64,000 nt of DNA, taken from NCBI GenBank assembly GCA_934662505.1, contig CAKUKE010000001.1, positions 124,001 through 188,000 of the forward strand, given 5' to 3'. Of this stretch, positions 51,507 to 59,269 are shown piece after piece. How positions within the stretch are numbered: position 1 is the first letter of the stretch; each line of letters starts with the position of its first letter. The translations under genes were made by a program, and so were the position numbers. Below the pieces are notes generated by a model. That model had not been told where the DNA came from. It made no database searches and saw only the letters and a program-made list of their open reading frames with translations. Source of the stretch: an uncultured Clostridia bacterium (GTDB taxonomy: Bacteria; Bacillota; Clostridia; Christensenellales; Aristaeellaceae).

Positions 51507-52226
51507 TCAGATGACCGGACCGTTATTGTAGCGGGTGGGGAGCCCCTCTCTGTACAAATGGCCGTCGCCGCAGTACTGTAAAACGGTCGGGTATACAACA
51601 CCGTTCTCCGGGTGGAAGTCGATCACCGTCATGCCGGTGTGGGTATAGGAAAAACTGCACATGAGGGGATAGGGAATATCCAGCATATAGGAAAGGAATG
51701 CCATGCCGAAGCCGGCGTGGGCGAACAGAGCGATGCGCCTTTCATGATGCTGGACGGGCAGGTAGGTGTGCTTTTCCGGGTCGTGCACATAGCCGAGCTG
51801 GGCAAAAAACGCATCCGAAGCGGCGGCGATGCGGGCAACGCCGCCGGTGCAGCCGGTTTTTGCGAAAATGGGATGGGTATACCAGCGGCTGCCCAGTCCC
51901 CGCACCTCATCCGTCGCCATGGCGGGGCGGGTGGCCGGGTGGTCGAACACCCAGCGGCGGTCGCTGCCGTCTGGCAGCGCAGAAAACGTGAATTCCTCCC
52001 ATGCGTGGCTTTCGCTGCACCAGTCCAGCACATTCATGGGCAGATGCAGCATTTCGGACAGGGGTGCTGCGGTCTGTACGGCACGGTTGGAGGAAGAAAC
52101 GTAAAGGGCGTCGATTCCCGTCTGCGCCAGACGGCGGCCGATGGCTTCCGCCTGACGTTTGCCAAGGGGCGTCAGGGAATCGGGGTCATAGATGGGGTCG
52201 CCGTGGCGGATGAAATAAAACAGCAT
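51507..52226 (-). CDS. Histidine phosphatase-family protein
   Basis: This 239-residue protein belongs to the phosphoglycerate mutase-like histidine phosphatases. FYFIRHGDP near the start holds the phospho-accepting His8 in the RHG motif. TPLGKRQAEAIGRRLA follows, then SSSNRAVQTAAPL, and the second histidine is in FAHAGFGMAF. Such enzymes dephosphorylate small metabolites or proteins; the substrate is unknown. The ATG at 52226 is 7 nt after GAGGT; the ATG at 52232 is too close to the site. Confidence 0.85.
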   Translation of the reverse strand: MLFYFIRHGDPIYDPDSLTPLGKRQAEAIGRRLAQTGIDALYVSSSNRAVQTAAPLSEMLHLPMNVLDWCSESHAWEEFTFSALPDGSDRRWVFDHPATRPAMATDEVRGLGSRWYTHPIFAKTGCTGGVARIAAASDAFFAQLGYVHDPEKHTYLPVQHHERRIALFAHAGFGMAFLSYMLDIPYPLMCSFSYTHTGMTVIDFHPENGVVYPTVLQYCGDGHLYREGLPTRYNNGPVI

Positions 52227-52287
52227 CAGCATCACCTCATGGCGCGGGGAAGGGGCGAAGCCGTTCCTGAGCCGCGCAGATGAAGTC

Positions 52288-52316
52288 AGTATAAACCAAA
52301 CGGCGGATAAACGCAA
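52288..52316 (-). promoter_or_regulatory. Promoter of the histidine phosphatase gene
   Basis: TTGCGT (52316-52311), 17 nt, TATACT (52293-52288). Confidence 0.65.
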
Positions 52317-52539
52317 TGGCTCGACCGAAAAACGAACGGTTGGCCGGCGGCGCTTCCCCCGCAAAGATGGCGATGCAGGGGAGAAAATGAATTCTTGCGG
52401 AGAGTTCCCGTGCAGAAGATAAAAATGTCAAAAAAAGAGAAAATGACTAGAAAAGTAGCGAAAAGAAGGAGAATGGAGGTTGAGTGAAGAACAAATTACA
52501 AAGAAAAGAATCAGCTCGTATAGATGAGAGGGGAAAAAC
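52317..52539. other. Left edge of the accessory patch
   Basis: Sequence becomes A- and T-richer here, with purine-rich runs such as AAAAAAAGAGAAAATGAC. A ribosome site (GAGGGG) for the gene at 52540 is present. I see no clear promoter. Confidence 0.4.
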
Positions 52540-53189
52540 ATGGGGTCTGAAAAGAAGAACAGAGGGTGCCTGTTTAACATCATCATGGCGTTTTTGGTAA
52601 TCGCGGCGATCACGGCGCTGTCAAACGGCTACCGCCAAAAGGGGAATGCCGAGAAAGCAAGCACAAAAACCATTGCGACCGCAAAGCCGACTGCCTACGT
52701 CACAGCCGCGCCGACAAAAATCAAAAAAGCCACTGCGACGCCCGTCCCCAATGATGCTTCCATGCCGCCCCTGACTGCTGTTTCGACCGCAGCCAAACAG
52801 GCGATCGAAGACCGCCCGGCATTTACCTACAAGTCCTGCAAAAAAGAAGGAGACTTTTTCGCCGTAAATCTGGATGCGGGTTCAAATGCCGGAAAATCAA
52901 GGCCATTCATCACCGCTTTGTGCGAAACACGCTGGAGACCTGCATGCGCGCAAGGATGTGCCACAACATCCCATACATCACCATAAACTGCAACGCCAAT
53001 TTTCTCGACGAGTATGCGAATCGGGTCAGCGTGCAGGTTTTTCAGATCATCATCAGCGAGGAAACGATGCAAAAAATCAACTATGAAAATATGGGAACCA
53101 AGGTTTTGAATAATCCAGACGCGCTTTTGAACATTTCCGACGGCTGGTTTATCGAAGCCCATTTCATGGATTATAAAAATGAAAAATGA
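52540..53189 (+). pseudogene. Membrane-anchored hypothetical protein, frameshifted
   Basis: The first frame (52540-52986) encodes one membrane helix (10-28, CLFNIIMAFLVIAAITAL), a Lys/Ala/Thr/Pro linker and the start of a folded domain (YKSCKKEGDFFAVNL). It then turns into low-complexity sequence. The second frame (seen from about 52880 to 53189) continues with KIKAIHHRFVRNTLETCMRA and CHNIPYITINCNANFLDEYA to a natural end. A one-base insertion or loss near 52880 explains this. Together the two parts make one protein of about 215 residues. Programmed frameshifting is possible, but no slippery heptamer is evident. Function unknown. Confidence 0.65.
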
Positions 53190-53202
53190 GGAGGTCATCC
53201 CA

Positions 53203-53271
53203 TGGATTTCATCATTTGTGCCGCCGTTTTTGGCATTTGCACCGGCATCGCTAAAAAGAGCACCGATTAAA
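53203..53271 (+). CDS. Small 22-residue hydrophobic ORF
   Basis: A tiny frame begins ATG 53203, 7 nt after a perfect GGAGG, and encodes MDFIICAAVFGICTGIAKKS followed by TD. The first half is a single short hydrophobic segment ending in basic residues, as in small membrane peptides. The ribosome site overlaps the stop of the preceding gene, so the two may be coupled. It could be a leader or toxin-like peptide, or chance; I cannot tell. Confidence 0.45.
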
Positions 53272-53345
53272 CCAGCAGTTCAATGACAAACTGCGTATGA
53301 GAGGATAAAATATATCCGCGAAGAACATTTGAAGGAGTGAGCAGG

Positions 53346-53987
53346 ATGAATCTGAAAGAGGCATTTCGTTTTCAGAATAAACTGGGCGACTTGATGGACG
53401 AAGCCGAAGGTATCCTCAATCGGGATGCCAACATTACCCGGGTCGAAAATACCTTTCTGCGCAAAAAGGTGTTCGACGGCGCTGAAAATGAGACTGTCGT
53501 CGATACTCCGCCCACGGAGTTTGCGGACAAAATCACCGAGATCGTTCAGTTCCTGATGTATCTGATGGAGCAGCGGGAGCGGCTGAGCAGGGCAATCCAT
53601 GCCGCAAAGAACACGCTTCCCATCGATATGGACAGTGAGGTCGGTCTGAATGCAAAACGTCAGGAAATTGCCCGTGTACTGAAGCGCATGGCGGACGTCC
53701 GCAATTCCGAGGTGCTCGTCAACGGCGGCGGCAATGGCTACCGTTTCAATCAGGAAGGAAATCAGGTGTCCTATCGCTGCGACGTCCGGCGGGTGACCAC
53801 AATCAATTTCGACCGTAAAGTGGTACGCAATCATGCCGCAGAGATGAATCGAAAGGCGGACGCAGTGTCTGCGGAGCTTGACCGCTGCCTGGTCAATTCG
53901 GAGGTCGTCTATGAGACGCCGTTCGATGTGAACGACAGCTTCGCAGAAGTTTTCAGCGCATTTGCAAAATCCGGAAACGAGGAATGA
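53346..53987 (+). CDS. Uncharacterised helical protein (possibly DIP1984-like)
   Basis: The 213-residue protein is mainly charged helix, with heptad-like segments at both ends (MNLKEAFRFQNKLGDLMDEA and RNHAAEMNRKADAVSAELDR). The middle has a short beta region (NGYRFNQEGNQVSYRCDVRR). Layout is reminiscent of DIP1984-type small proteins, but the match is too weak to name it. GAAGGAG is 8 nt before the ATG. It follows the frameshifted gene and the small ORF in one direction and ends at a 13-bp hairpin. No function is proposed. Confidence 0.7.
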   Translation: MNLKEAFRFQNKLGDLMDEAEGILNRDANITRVENTFLRKKVFDGAENETVVDTPPTEFADKITEIVQFLMYLMEQRERLSRAIHAAKNTLPIDMDSEVGLNAKRQEIARVLKRMADVRNSEVLVNGGGNGYRFNQEGNQVSYRCDVRRVTTINFDRKVVRNHAAEMNRKADAVSAELDRCLVNSEVVYETPFDVNDSFAEVFSAFAKSGNEE

Positions 53988-54000
53988 TCCTCGTTTCCGG
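53971..54000 (+). terminator. Hairpin that includes the stop codon
   Basis: A perfect 13-bp stem (53971-53983 with 53988-54000) has the loop ATGA, so the TGA stop lies in the loop. No U-run follows. It may stop transcription or stall ribosome release. Confidence 0.55.
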
Positions 54001-54307
54001 CTGCTTTGGAAGCGGCAGGGATAGGCGCGGCACGGATATCGGTTCAGGTGCAGATGAACTATAACGCTGCACAAAATAAAAAGATGAAACAATGCTCCTG
54101 CAAGAGTTACAGGATGAACGCTCTGCGGCTTGCGTTTCCATCGTCCCTCTGTGTCATGCGTCCGTTCGTCCATTCGTTTTTCCCAGCAATCGAACGCACA
54201 ATCAAACGTCTCCATTCAAAAAGAGAAGCGGCAGATCGCCGTACAATAAACGCCTTCGGGCAAATGACCTGACGCGTGAGCGGCGGGCATCCTCTTCGGA
54301 GGAACCC
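54001..54307. other. Gap between the helical protein and the XRE gene
   Basis: About 300 bp without a supported gene. Overlapping short frames in two readings lack ribosome sites. No repeat or RNA motif is recognised. Confidence 0.45.
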
Positions 54308-54673
54308 TCAAGCACAGCACGTCAGAAAAAATGGTTGAAGTGCGCTCCGATTCCTGCCGTGTCCAAAGCAGCCGGGCTTAAAATGATTTGAGCAGCAGGG
54401 CTCATCCTGCTGCTCAAGCATCATCATATTCGATTTTGCGTTTGCAGGCGCCAGAATGTCCTCCATTGGCACATGCAGCAAAGCGCTCAGCGCGTACAGG
54501 TTGTCGACGGTGGGCAGACTTTTTCCCTGCTGCCATTTGTAGATGGCCTGCGGCTCTTCAAAGCCGAAGTAAGCTTGCAGATCCCGAACGGTCATGCCGC
54601 GTTCTTTGCGCAGACGCAGGATGTTCCTGCCGGTTTCGGCCATATCGATCACCGGGAAAGCTTTTGAATGCAT
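54308..54673 (-). CDS. XRE-family helix-turn-helix regulator
   Basis: The 121-residue protein has a Cro/CI-type HTH (about 14-67, ILRLRKERGMTVRDLQAYFG and IYKWQQGKSLPTVDNLYALS) and the following VPMEDIL helix end. The last 40 residues (MMMLEQQDEPCCSNH and on) are Cys- and His-rich and unlike the family. A 12-bp inverted repeat lies within this coding tail, and a TGA in the other frame is at the left edge of it. A late frameshift may have replaced the natural end. AAAGGAGG precedes the ATG at 54673, and the promoter is strong. Confidence 0.75.
   Translation of the reverse strand: MHSKAFPVIDMAETGRNILRLRKERGMTVRDLQAYFGFEEPQAIYKWQQGKSLPTVDNLYALSALLHVPMEDILAPANAKSNMMMLEQQDEPCCSNHFKPGCFGHGRNRSALQPFFLTCCA
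54388..54417 (-). repeat. 12-bp inverted repeat inside the XRE gene tail
   Basis: TTGAGCAGCAGG (54388-54399) and CCTGCTGCTCAA (54406-54417) form a perfect stem with a 6-nt loop. It looks like a terminator placed within a reading frame. Confidence 0.6.
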
Positions 54674-54707
54674 GGCTTTCGCCTCCTTTGTATTATCGTG
54701 TCCCGCC

Positions 54708-54736
54708 ATTATACACAAAGAAAACGAAGAAAACAA
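54708..54736 (-). promoter_or_regulatory. Promoter of the XRE gene
   Basis: TTGTTT (54736-54731), 17 nt, TATAAT (54713-54708). Confidence 0.65.
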
Positions 54737-54898
54737 GCGCTTTTGTGTTTTCTTCTCCATAGACGTGCGCAGGTTTGCTGGACATGCACAAGGGGTGAAA
54801 AATGGTGAGCCAGCAAAAAACTTGTTAGTCATAGCGTTAGTCATAGACGCACATAATACACAATAAAGGGGTACAGATACGCTTCTGCGTTCATTGCC

Positions 54899-54935
54899 CA
54901 AAAAACGAAGGAACCCTTGATTTATCAAGGGTTCC
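54899..54935 (-). terminator. Terminator after tRNA-Ser(GCT)
   Basis: A perfect 11-bp stem (54935-54925 with 54920-54910) and a 4-nt loop are followed by TTCGTTTTTT on the minus strand. Confidence 0.9.
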
Positions 54936-54942
54936 AGGCATT

Positions 54943-55034
54943 TGGCGGAGAAGCCGGGATTTGAACCCGGGCTGCCGTTATCCAGCACTACTCCCTTAGC
55001 AGGGGAGCCCCTTCGGCCACTTGGGTACTTCTCC
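54943..55034 (-). tRNA. tRNA-Ser (anticodon GCT)
   Basis: A 92-nt tRNA with 7-bp acceptor GGAGAAG/CTTCTCC, discriminator G, a long variable arm typical of serine and encoded CCA. The anticodon loop CTGCTAA gives anticodon GCT, reading AGC/AGT codons. The T arm contains GGGTTCAAATCCC. Confidence 0.97.
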
Positions 55035-55062
55035 ATGGTCGGTCATGCGCGGCGGTGAAAAA

Positions 55063-55151
55063 TGGCGGAGAGAGAGGGATTCGAACCCCCGGTGCCTTTC
55101 GGCATCACTGGTTTTCAAGACCAGCGCCATCAACCACTCGGCCATCTCTCC
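55063..55151 (-). tRNA. tRNA-Ser (anticodon TGA)
   Basis: An 89-nt tRNA with acceptor GGAGAGA/TCTCTCC, discriminator G, long variable arm and encoded CCA. The anticodon loop CTTGAAA gives anticodon TGA, reading TCA-type codons. It is the first of the two serine tRNAs on this transcript. Confidence 0.97.
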
Positions 55152-55188
55152 ACGCTCAATGCGGACGGCCTCGCCAAAGCGCTCTCTC

Positions 55189-55217
55189 AGTATATCAGCT
55201 TTTGCGCGTCTTGTCAA
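55189..55217 (-). promoter_or_regulatory. Promoter of the two tRNA-Ser genes
   Basis: TTGACA (55217-55212), 17 nt, TATACT (55194-55189). Confidence 0.85.
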
Positions 55218-55463
55218 TGGTCGAGTCAAAAAATCTTGCGGCGGGGAAAGAGGCTGCTTCATCAGCGCGGCCAGTTGTTTTGACCGCTGCGGGAATGCCG
55301 CCGGGTGGAGAGACCGGGCGTGGCCAGGCGATGGGACGGCGGATTGGCTGACGGCATAGCCGTCCGTGGGGCGCGGCATTCGCAGACGCGGAGCACAAGG
55401 GTTCCATTTTGATTTTTCATTTATCATCGTACGCTGTTTTTCATGGAAAATTGCATTGCTTCA
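55218..55463. other. Divergent gap between the tRNA genes and the helicase
   Basis: About 250 bp with no supported gene. A DUF-like match is not seen. It holds the tRNA promoter on the left and the helicase promoter on the right. Confidence 0.5.
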
Positions 55464-55492
55464 TTGACCCCAAATGGTTTTCGTGCTACAAT
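55464..55492 (+). promoter_or_regulatory. Promoter of the DEAD-box helicase gene
   Basis: TTGACC (55464-55469), 17 nt, TACAAT (55487-55492). Confidence 0.75.
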
Positions 55493-55550
55493 AAGGCGTA
55501 ATTTTGAGTAATGCATGGCGCGGGAGGTTCCCGCCGAGAAAGGAAAACCC

Positions 55551-56726
55551 TTGTCCGAGGAAACACACGCTTTTTCAACGCTGGATCTGTCCGGCGAAGT
55601 TCTGGATGCGGTGGCGAAAATGGGCTTTACGTCCATGACCCCTGTTCAGGAGAAGACCATTCCCGTGATGATGGAGGGGCATGACATCATTGCCATCGCG
55701 CCTACCGGCACCGGGAAAACCGTAGCCTTCGGCATTCCCATGCTGGAGTATATCAATTTGAAGGACAGCCGCATCCAGGAAGTCGTGCTGGCGCCCACGC
55801 GGGAGCTGGCGGTGCAGATCGGCGAGGAGCTGCAGAAGCTTGCGGCGTTTATCCCTGAGGTGCGCATCTGCGTGCTCTACGGCGGCCAGCCCATTGCGCG
55901 TCAATTGGGCAAGCTGAAGCAGAAACCGCAGATCGTGGTGGCGACGCCCGGACGGATGCTGGATCATATGCACCGCGGCACGGCCAATCTGAGCGCCGTG
56001 CACACGCTGGTGCTGGATGAGGCAGATGAAATGCTGAACATGGGTTTTGTCAAGGATGTCTGCCACATTATCGACAAAATCCCGCCGGCACGGCAGTTCG
56101 TCATGTTCTCCGCTACGACCAATCAGGACGTGATGACCGTGTCCTGGAAATATCAGCACGACCCGGTGGAGATCACCATTGCCGCCACCAAGGAAAACCG
56201 CCCGCAGATCACCCAGTACGTGGTGCCCGCGGAAAGGGAAAACAAATACGAGCGGCTGCTGTATCTGCTGGATGCGGACGAGTACCGCCGGGTGATGATC
56301 TTCGTCAACACCAAGGATATGGCGCGCCGGCTCAGCGAACGGCTGAACAAGGCAGGGTACGATACCCAGGCGCTCCACGGCGATATTCCCCAGTCCAAGC
56401 GCTCCACTGTGATGGCGGATTTTAAAAAAGGCCGGTTCCCCATTCTGGTGTGTACGGATGTGGCCGCCCGCGGGATCGACGTGTTCGATGTGGAAGCGGT
56501 CATCAACTACGATCTGCCCAATGAGAACGAGTATTATCTCCACCGTATCGGCCGTACCGGACGGGCCAGACGCCACGGCGTGGCCTTTACCCTGCTTTCC
56601 TTTGCCGAAAGTGTGCGGATGGACGAGATTCTCAAATACATGCAGACGACTCCGACAAAATTGCAGTTTGACGAAAATGAAGTGCTCTGCCGCGAAGACG
56701 GCACGCCGTTTTTTGAAAACGTGTAA
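55551..56726 (+). CDS. DEAD-box ATP-dependent RNA helicase
   Basis: This RNA helicase of about 391 residues unwinds RNA duplexes in ribosome assembly or cold adaptation. Motif Q lies in FTSMTPVQEKTIPVMM. The rest of the core is intact: motif I APTGTGKT, motif Ia APTREL, DEAD as LDEADEMLNMGF, SAT, and the C-terminal RGIDVFDVEAVINYDLP and HRIGRTGR motifs. It is short and lacks the basic tail of DeaD/CshA. I start at TTG 55551, with AAAGGA upstream; an ATG at 55515 has no ribosome site and would lie only about 16 nt from the predicted transcript start. It has its own promoter. Confidence 0.92.
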   Translation: MSEETHAFSTLDLSGEVLDAVAKMGFTSMTPVQEKTIPVMMEGHDIIAIAPTGTGKTVAFGIPMLEYINLKDSRIQEVVLAPTRELAVQIGEELQKLAAFIPEVRICVLYGGQPIARQLGKLKQKPQIVVATPGRMLDHMHRGTANLSAVHTLVLDEADEMLNMGFVKDVCHIIDKIPPARQFVMFSATTNQDVMTVSWKYQHDPVEITIAATKENRPQITQYVVPAERENKYERLLYLLDADEYRRVMIFVNTKDMARRLSERLNKAGYDTQALHGDIPQSKRSTVMADFKKGRFPILVCTDVAARGIDVFDVEAVINYDLPNENEYYLHRIGRTGRARRHGVAFTLLSFAESVRMDEILKYMQTTPTKLQFDENEVLCREDGTPFFENV

Positions 56727-56797
56727 GGCCGGACGAAAGAAACCGTTACCTGCAAGGAAAACCTTGTAGATATATATTTAAAAAAGGAGAAATCATC

Positions 56798-57853
56798 ATG
56801 AAAATCGCGATCATCGGCTGCGGTACCATTGCCAACAACGCCCACATTCCCGCCTACATGAAGAACCCCGAAGTGGAAATCAAGTATTTCTGCGACATCA
56901 TTCTGGAAAAGGCGGAAGCCGCTGTGAAGAAGTACGGCTGCGGTATCGCCGTGAAGGATTATCACGACGTGCTGGCTGACCCCGAAGTGGTGGCGCTGTC
57001 CGTGTGCACCCCCAACTATATGCATGCCCAGATCTCCATCGACGCCATGCGCGCCGGCAAGGACGTGCTGTGCGAAAAGCCTGCCGCCCGTACCTATACC
57101 GAAGCGCTGGAAATGCAGAAGGTGCAGCATGAAACCGGCAAGACCCTGAACATCGGCGTGGTCAACCGCTTCAACGACAGCGTGCGTCACATCAAGAAGT
57201 ACATCGACGACGGCAAGCTGGGCGAAGTGTACCATGTGTATGTGTCCTTCCGTGCGCAGCGCTCCATCCCCGGTCTGGGCGGCGCCTTCACCACCAAGGC
57301 CATCGCGGGCGGCGGCTCCCTGATCGACTGGGGCGTCCACTATCTGGACATCGTCATGTACTGCACCGGCGACCCCGAGCCCAAGACCGTGACCGGCGAA
57401 GCCTTCAGCAAGCTGGGCGTGGATATGGCCAACTATGTGTACACCGGCATGTGGGCTGAGGATACCAAGGATCTCAACGGCACCTACGATGTGGATGACT
57501 CCGTGACCGCGCTGGTGCGCACCGCCGGCCCCGTCATCACCATCAACGGCGCCTGGGCTGAGAACATGGGCAACGAAGACGCGTCCTTCATCGAGTTCAT
57601 GGGAGACAAGGGCGGCATCCATCTGACCTACGGCGGCGATTTCGTGTTCTACACCACCGATGGCGATCAGCTGATCAAGACCATGCCCAAGTTCCGCACC
57701 ACCCCCGCGTTTGAAAACGAGATCAACGCTTTTATCGATTCTGTGAAGACCGGCAAAAAGCAGCCTTCCCACATCGACAGCGCCATCATCACTTCCCGGA
57801 TGATGCAGGCGATCTACGACAGCTCCGAAAAGCATGAGGAGATCAAGCTGTAA
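56798..57853 (+). CDS. Gfo/Idh/MocA-family oxidoreductase
   Basis: This 351-residue NAD(P)-dependent enzyme oxidises or reduces a sugar or polyol. The N-terminal Rossmann motif is IAIIGCGTIANNAHIPAYM. The catalytic lysine is in CEKPAARTYTEA, and the substrate-side segments SLIDWGVHYLDIVMY and TFENEI-like PAFENEINAFIDSVKTG are in place. Codon use is notably regular and C-ending, as in highly expressed genes. AAAGGAG precedes the ATG. It is monocistronic with a terminator at 57870. The substrate cannot be stated. Confidence 0.9.
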   Translation: MKIAIIGCGTIANNAHIPAYMKNPEVEIKYFCDIILEKAEAAVKKYGCGIAVKDYHDVLADPEVVALSVCTPNYMHAQISIDAMRAGKDVLCEKPAARTYTEALEMQKVQHETGKTLNIGVVNRFNDSVRHIKKYIDDGKLGEVYHVYVSFRAQRSIPGLGGAFTTKAIAGGGSLIDWGVHYLDIVMYCTGDPEPKTVTGEAFSKLGVDMANYVYTGMWAEDTKDLNGTYDVDDSVTALVRTAGPVITINGAWAENMGNEDASFIEFMGDKGGIHLTYGGDFVFYTTDGDQLIKTMPKFRTTPAFENEINAFIDSVKTGKKQPSHIDSAIITSRMMQAIYDSSEKHEEIKL

Positions 57854-57869
57854 TTTTTAACCATTCGCA

Positions 57870-57905
57870 GGGGCGCTCCCGTCAGGGAACGCCCTTCTTT
57901 TTTTT
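57870..57905 (+). terminator. Rho-independent terminator after the oxidoreductase
   Basis: A 10-bp stem with one mismatch (57871-57880 with 57885-57894) is followed by a long T-run. Confidence 0.85.
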
Positions 57906-57999
57906 ATCTGCCTGTTTGACCCTGCTGAAGCAGCGGTACAAAAACATTTCTGACCTCCGGCGCGGAGCGCGTCAGTTTGTGACAGGGAAACGAAAAACC

Positions 58000-58028
58000 T
58001 TGTGACCGCATTCATTATCTGCTATAAT
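58000..58028 (+). promoter_or_regulatory. Promoter of the membrane protein-MFS operon
   Basis: TTGTGA (58000-58005), 17 nt, TATAAT (58023-58028). Confidence 0.7.
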
Positions 58029-58071
58029 AAAATAGTTGTATCATTTCAAACACGCAGGAGGGGACGAGACC

Positions 58072-59256
58072 GTGCGGAAGGAAAAAACAGCGTGGATGAC
58101 GCCGCTGCTGCTGGCGGCCGTGACGCTGGTCATGTGGGCGGTGCTGCACGCCCTGACGGGGATCCGATTTGCAGGGTCGACCGCGTACAACACCTATACC
58201 CGGCAGGCAATGGCATGGCGGGAGGGTCACGCATGGGTGCAGAATGCGGAGTATCTGGAACTGGCTATCTTCAACGGACAATACTATGTGTCCTTTCCGC
58301 CGCTGCCGTCGGTGATTCTTTATCCGCTCACCTTTCTCTTCGGCATGGATACGCCGGATAATCTGCTGGTGAAGGCGTATGCGCTGGGCGCCTGCATGAT
58401 GATGTATTTTGCCTTTGTTCGGGCGGGCTACCGTCGTGGGCAGGCGGCGCTGACTGCGTTTCTGTTCACCTTTGCGTCTTCCCTGCTGCCCCTTACGCTG
58501 GAGGGGGCGGTCTGGTATCATGCGCAGGTGCTGGCGTTTTTCCTGACGGTTGCCGCCATTTGCCTGCTGACACTGGATAAGCCTACCGGCGCGCTGTTCC
58601 TTTATGCGCTGTCGGTGGGGTGCCGTCCCTTTAACGCACTGTACGGGCTGCCGCTGTTTTTTGTCTATTGCACCCTCTGCCGGGAAAAGGGCGTGCGGTA
58701 CATGGCCGGACGGCTGTGGAAAGGGGTACTGGCGGGGCTGGCGGTAGCTGCGGCACTGGCGGGGTATAATGCCGTCCGTTTCGGCAATCCCCTGGAGTTT
58801 GGACACAATTACCTGCCCGAGTTTTCCTTTCAGGGAGGCGTACAGTTTTCGCTGGGACATCTGGCGGACAACCTGCGTACCGCGCTGGCGCAGCTGCCCT
58901 TCACCCTGCGGGACGGTCGGTGGGAGCCGGAAAAATTCGGCTTTGCGGTGGCCTTTGCCTGCCCGGTGCTGCTGTTGATGGCGGTGTGGTTCATCGAGGA
59001 CTGCATACGCGATACGGTCACATGGAGCCGCGGGGTGGTGGTCATAACGGCGCTCATCCACTTTTTCCTGCTCATGACCCACCGTACCTTCGGCGGATAT
59101 CAGTTTGGGGCGCGCTACTGTGCCGACCTGATTCCCTACGCATTCTTTTACCAGCTGCTGCGGTCGGAGAAAAAGCGTCTGCCGTGGTGGCAGATCGCGG
59201 TGCTGGTACTGGGGCTTGCACTGATGCTCTGGGGCAGCGTGAACGTGCATTTGTGA
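58072..59256 (+). CDS. Polytopic membrane protein, possibly GT-C glycosyltransferase-like
   Basis: The 394-residue protein has about ten membrane segments. The first external loop contains STAYNTYTRQAMAWREGHAW and EYLELAIFNGQYYVSFPPLP, the position where GT-C-fold mannosyltransferases carry their acidic catalytic residue. A later loop has GCRPFNALYGLPLFFVY. These features suggest a lipid-linked sugar transferase, but no named family can be confirmed by eye. A GTG start at 58072 follows AGGAGGGG. It is followed by an MFS gene at a 13-nt gap, so they share a transcript. Confidence 0.6.
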   Translation: MRKEKTAWMTPLLLAAVTLVMWAVLHALTGIRFAGSTAYNTYTRQAMAWREGHAWVQNAEYLELAIFNGQYYVSFPPLPSVILYPLTFLFGMDTPDNLLVKAYALGACMMMYFAFVRAGYRRGQAALTAFLFTFASSLLPLTLEGAVWYHAQVLAFFLTVAAICLLTLDKPTGALFLYALSVGCRPFNALYGLPLFFVYCTLCREKGVRYMAGRLWKGVLAGLAVAAALAGYNAVRFGNPLEFGHNYLPEFSFQGGVQFSLGHLADNLRTALAQLPFTLRDGRWEPEKFGFAVAFACPVLLLMAVWFIEDCIRDTVTWSRGVVVITALIHFFLLMTHRTFGGYQFGARYCADLIPYAFFYQLLRSEKKRLPWWQIAVLVLGLALMLWGSVNVHL

Positions 59257-59269
59257 GGAGAAGGGTGCC

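Noticed and set aside
52540..53189. Programmed frameshift
   Set aside because: No slippery heptamer with a downstream structure is visible near the change of frame, so a simple indel is more likely.
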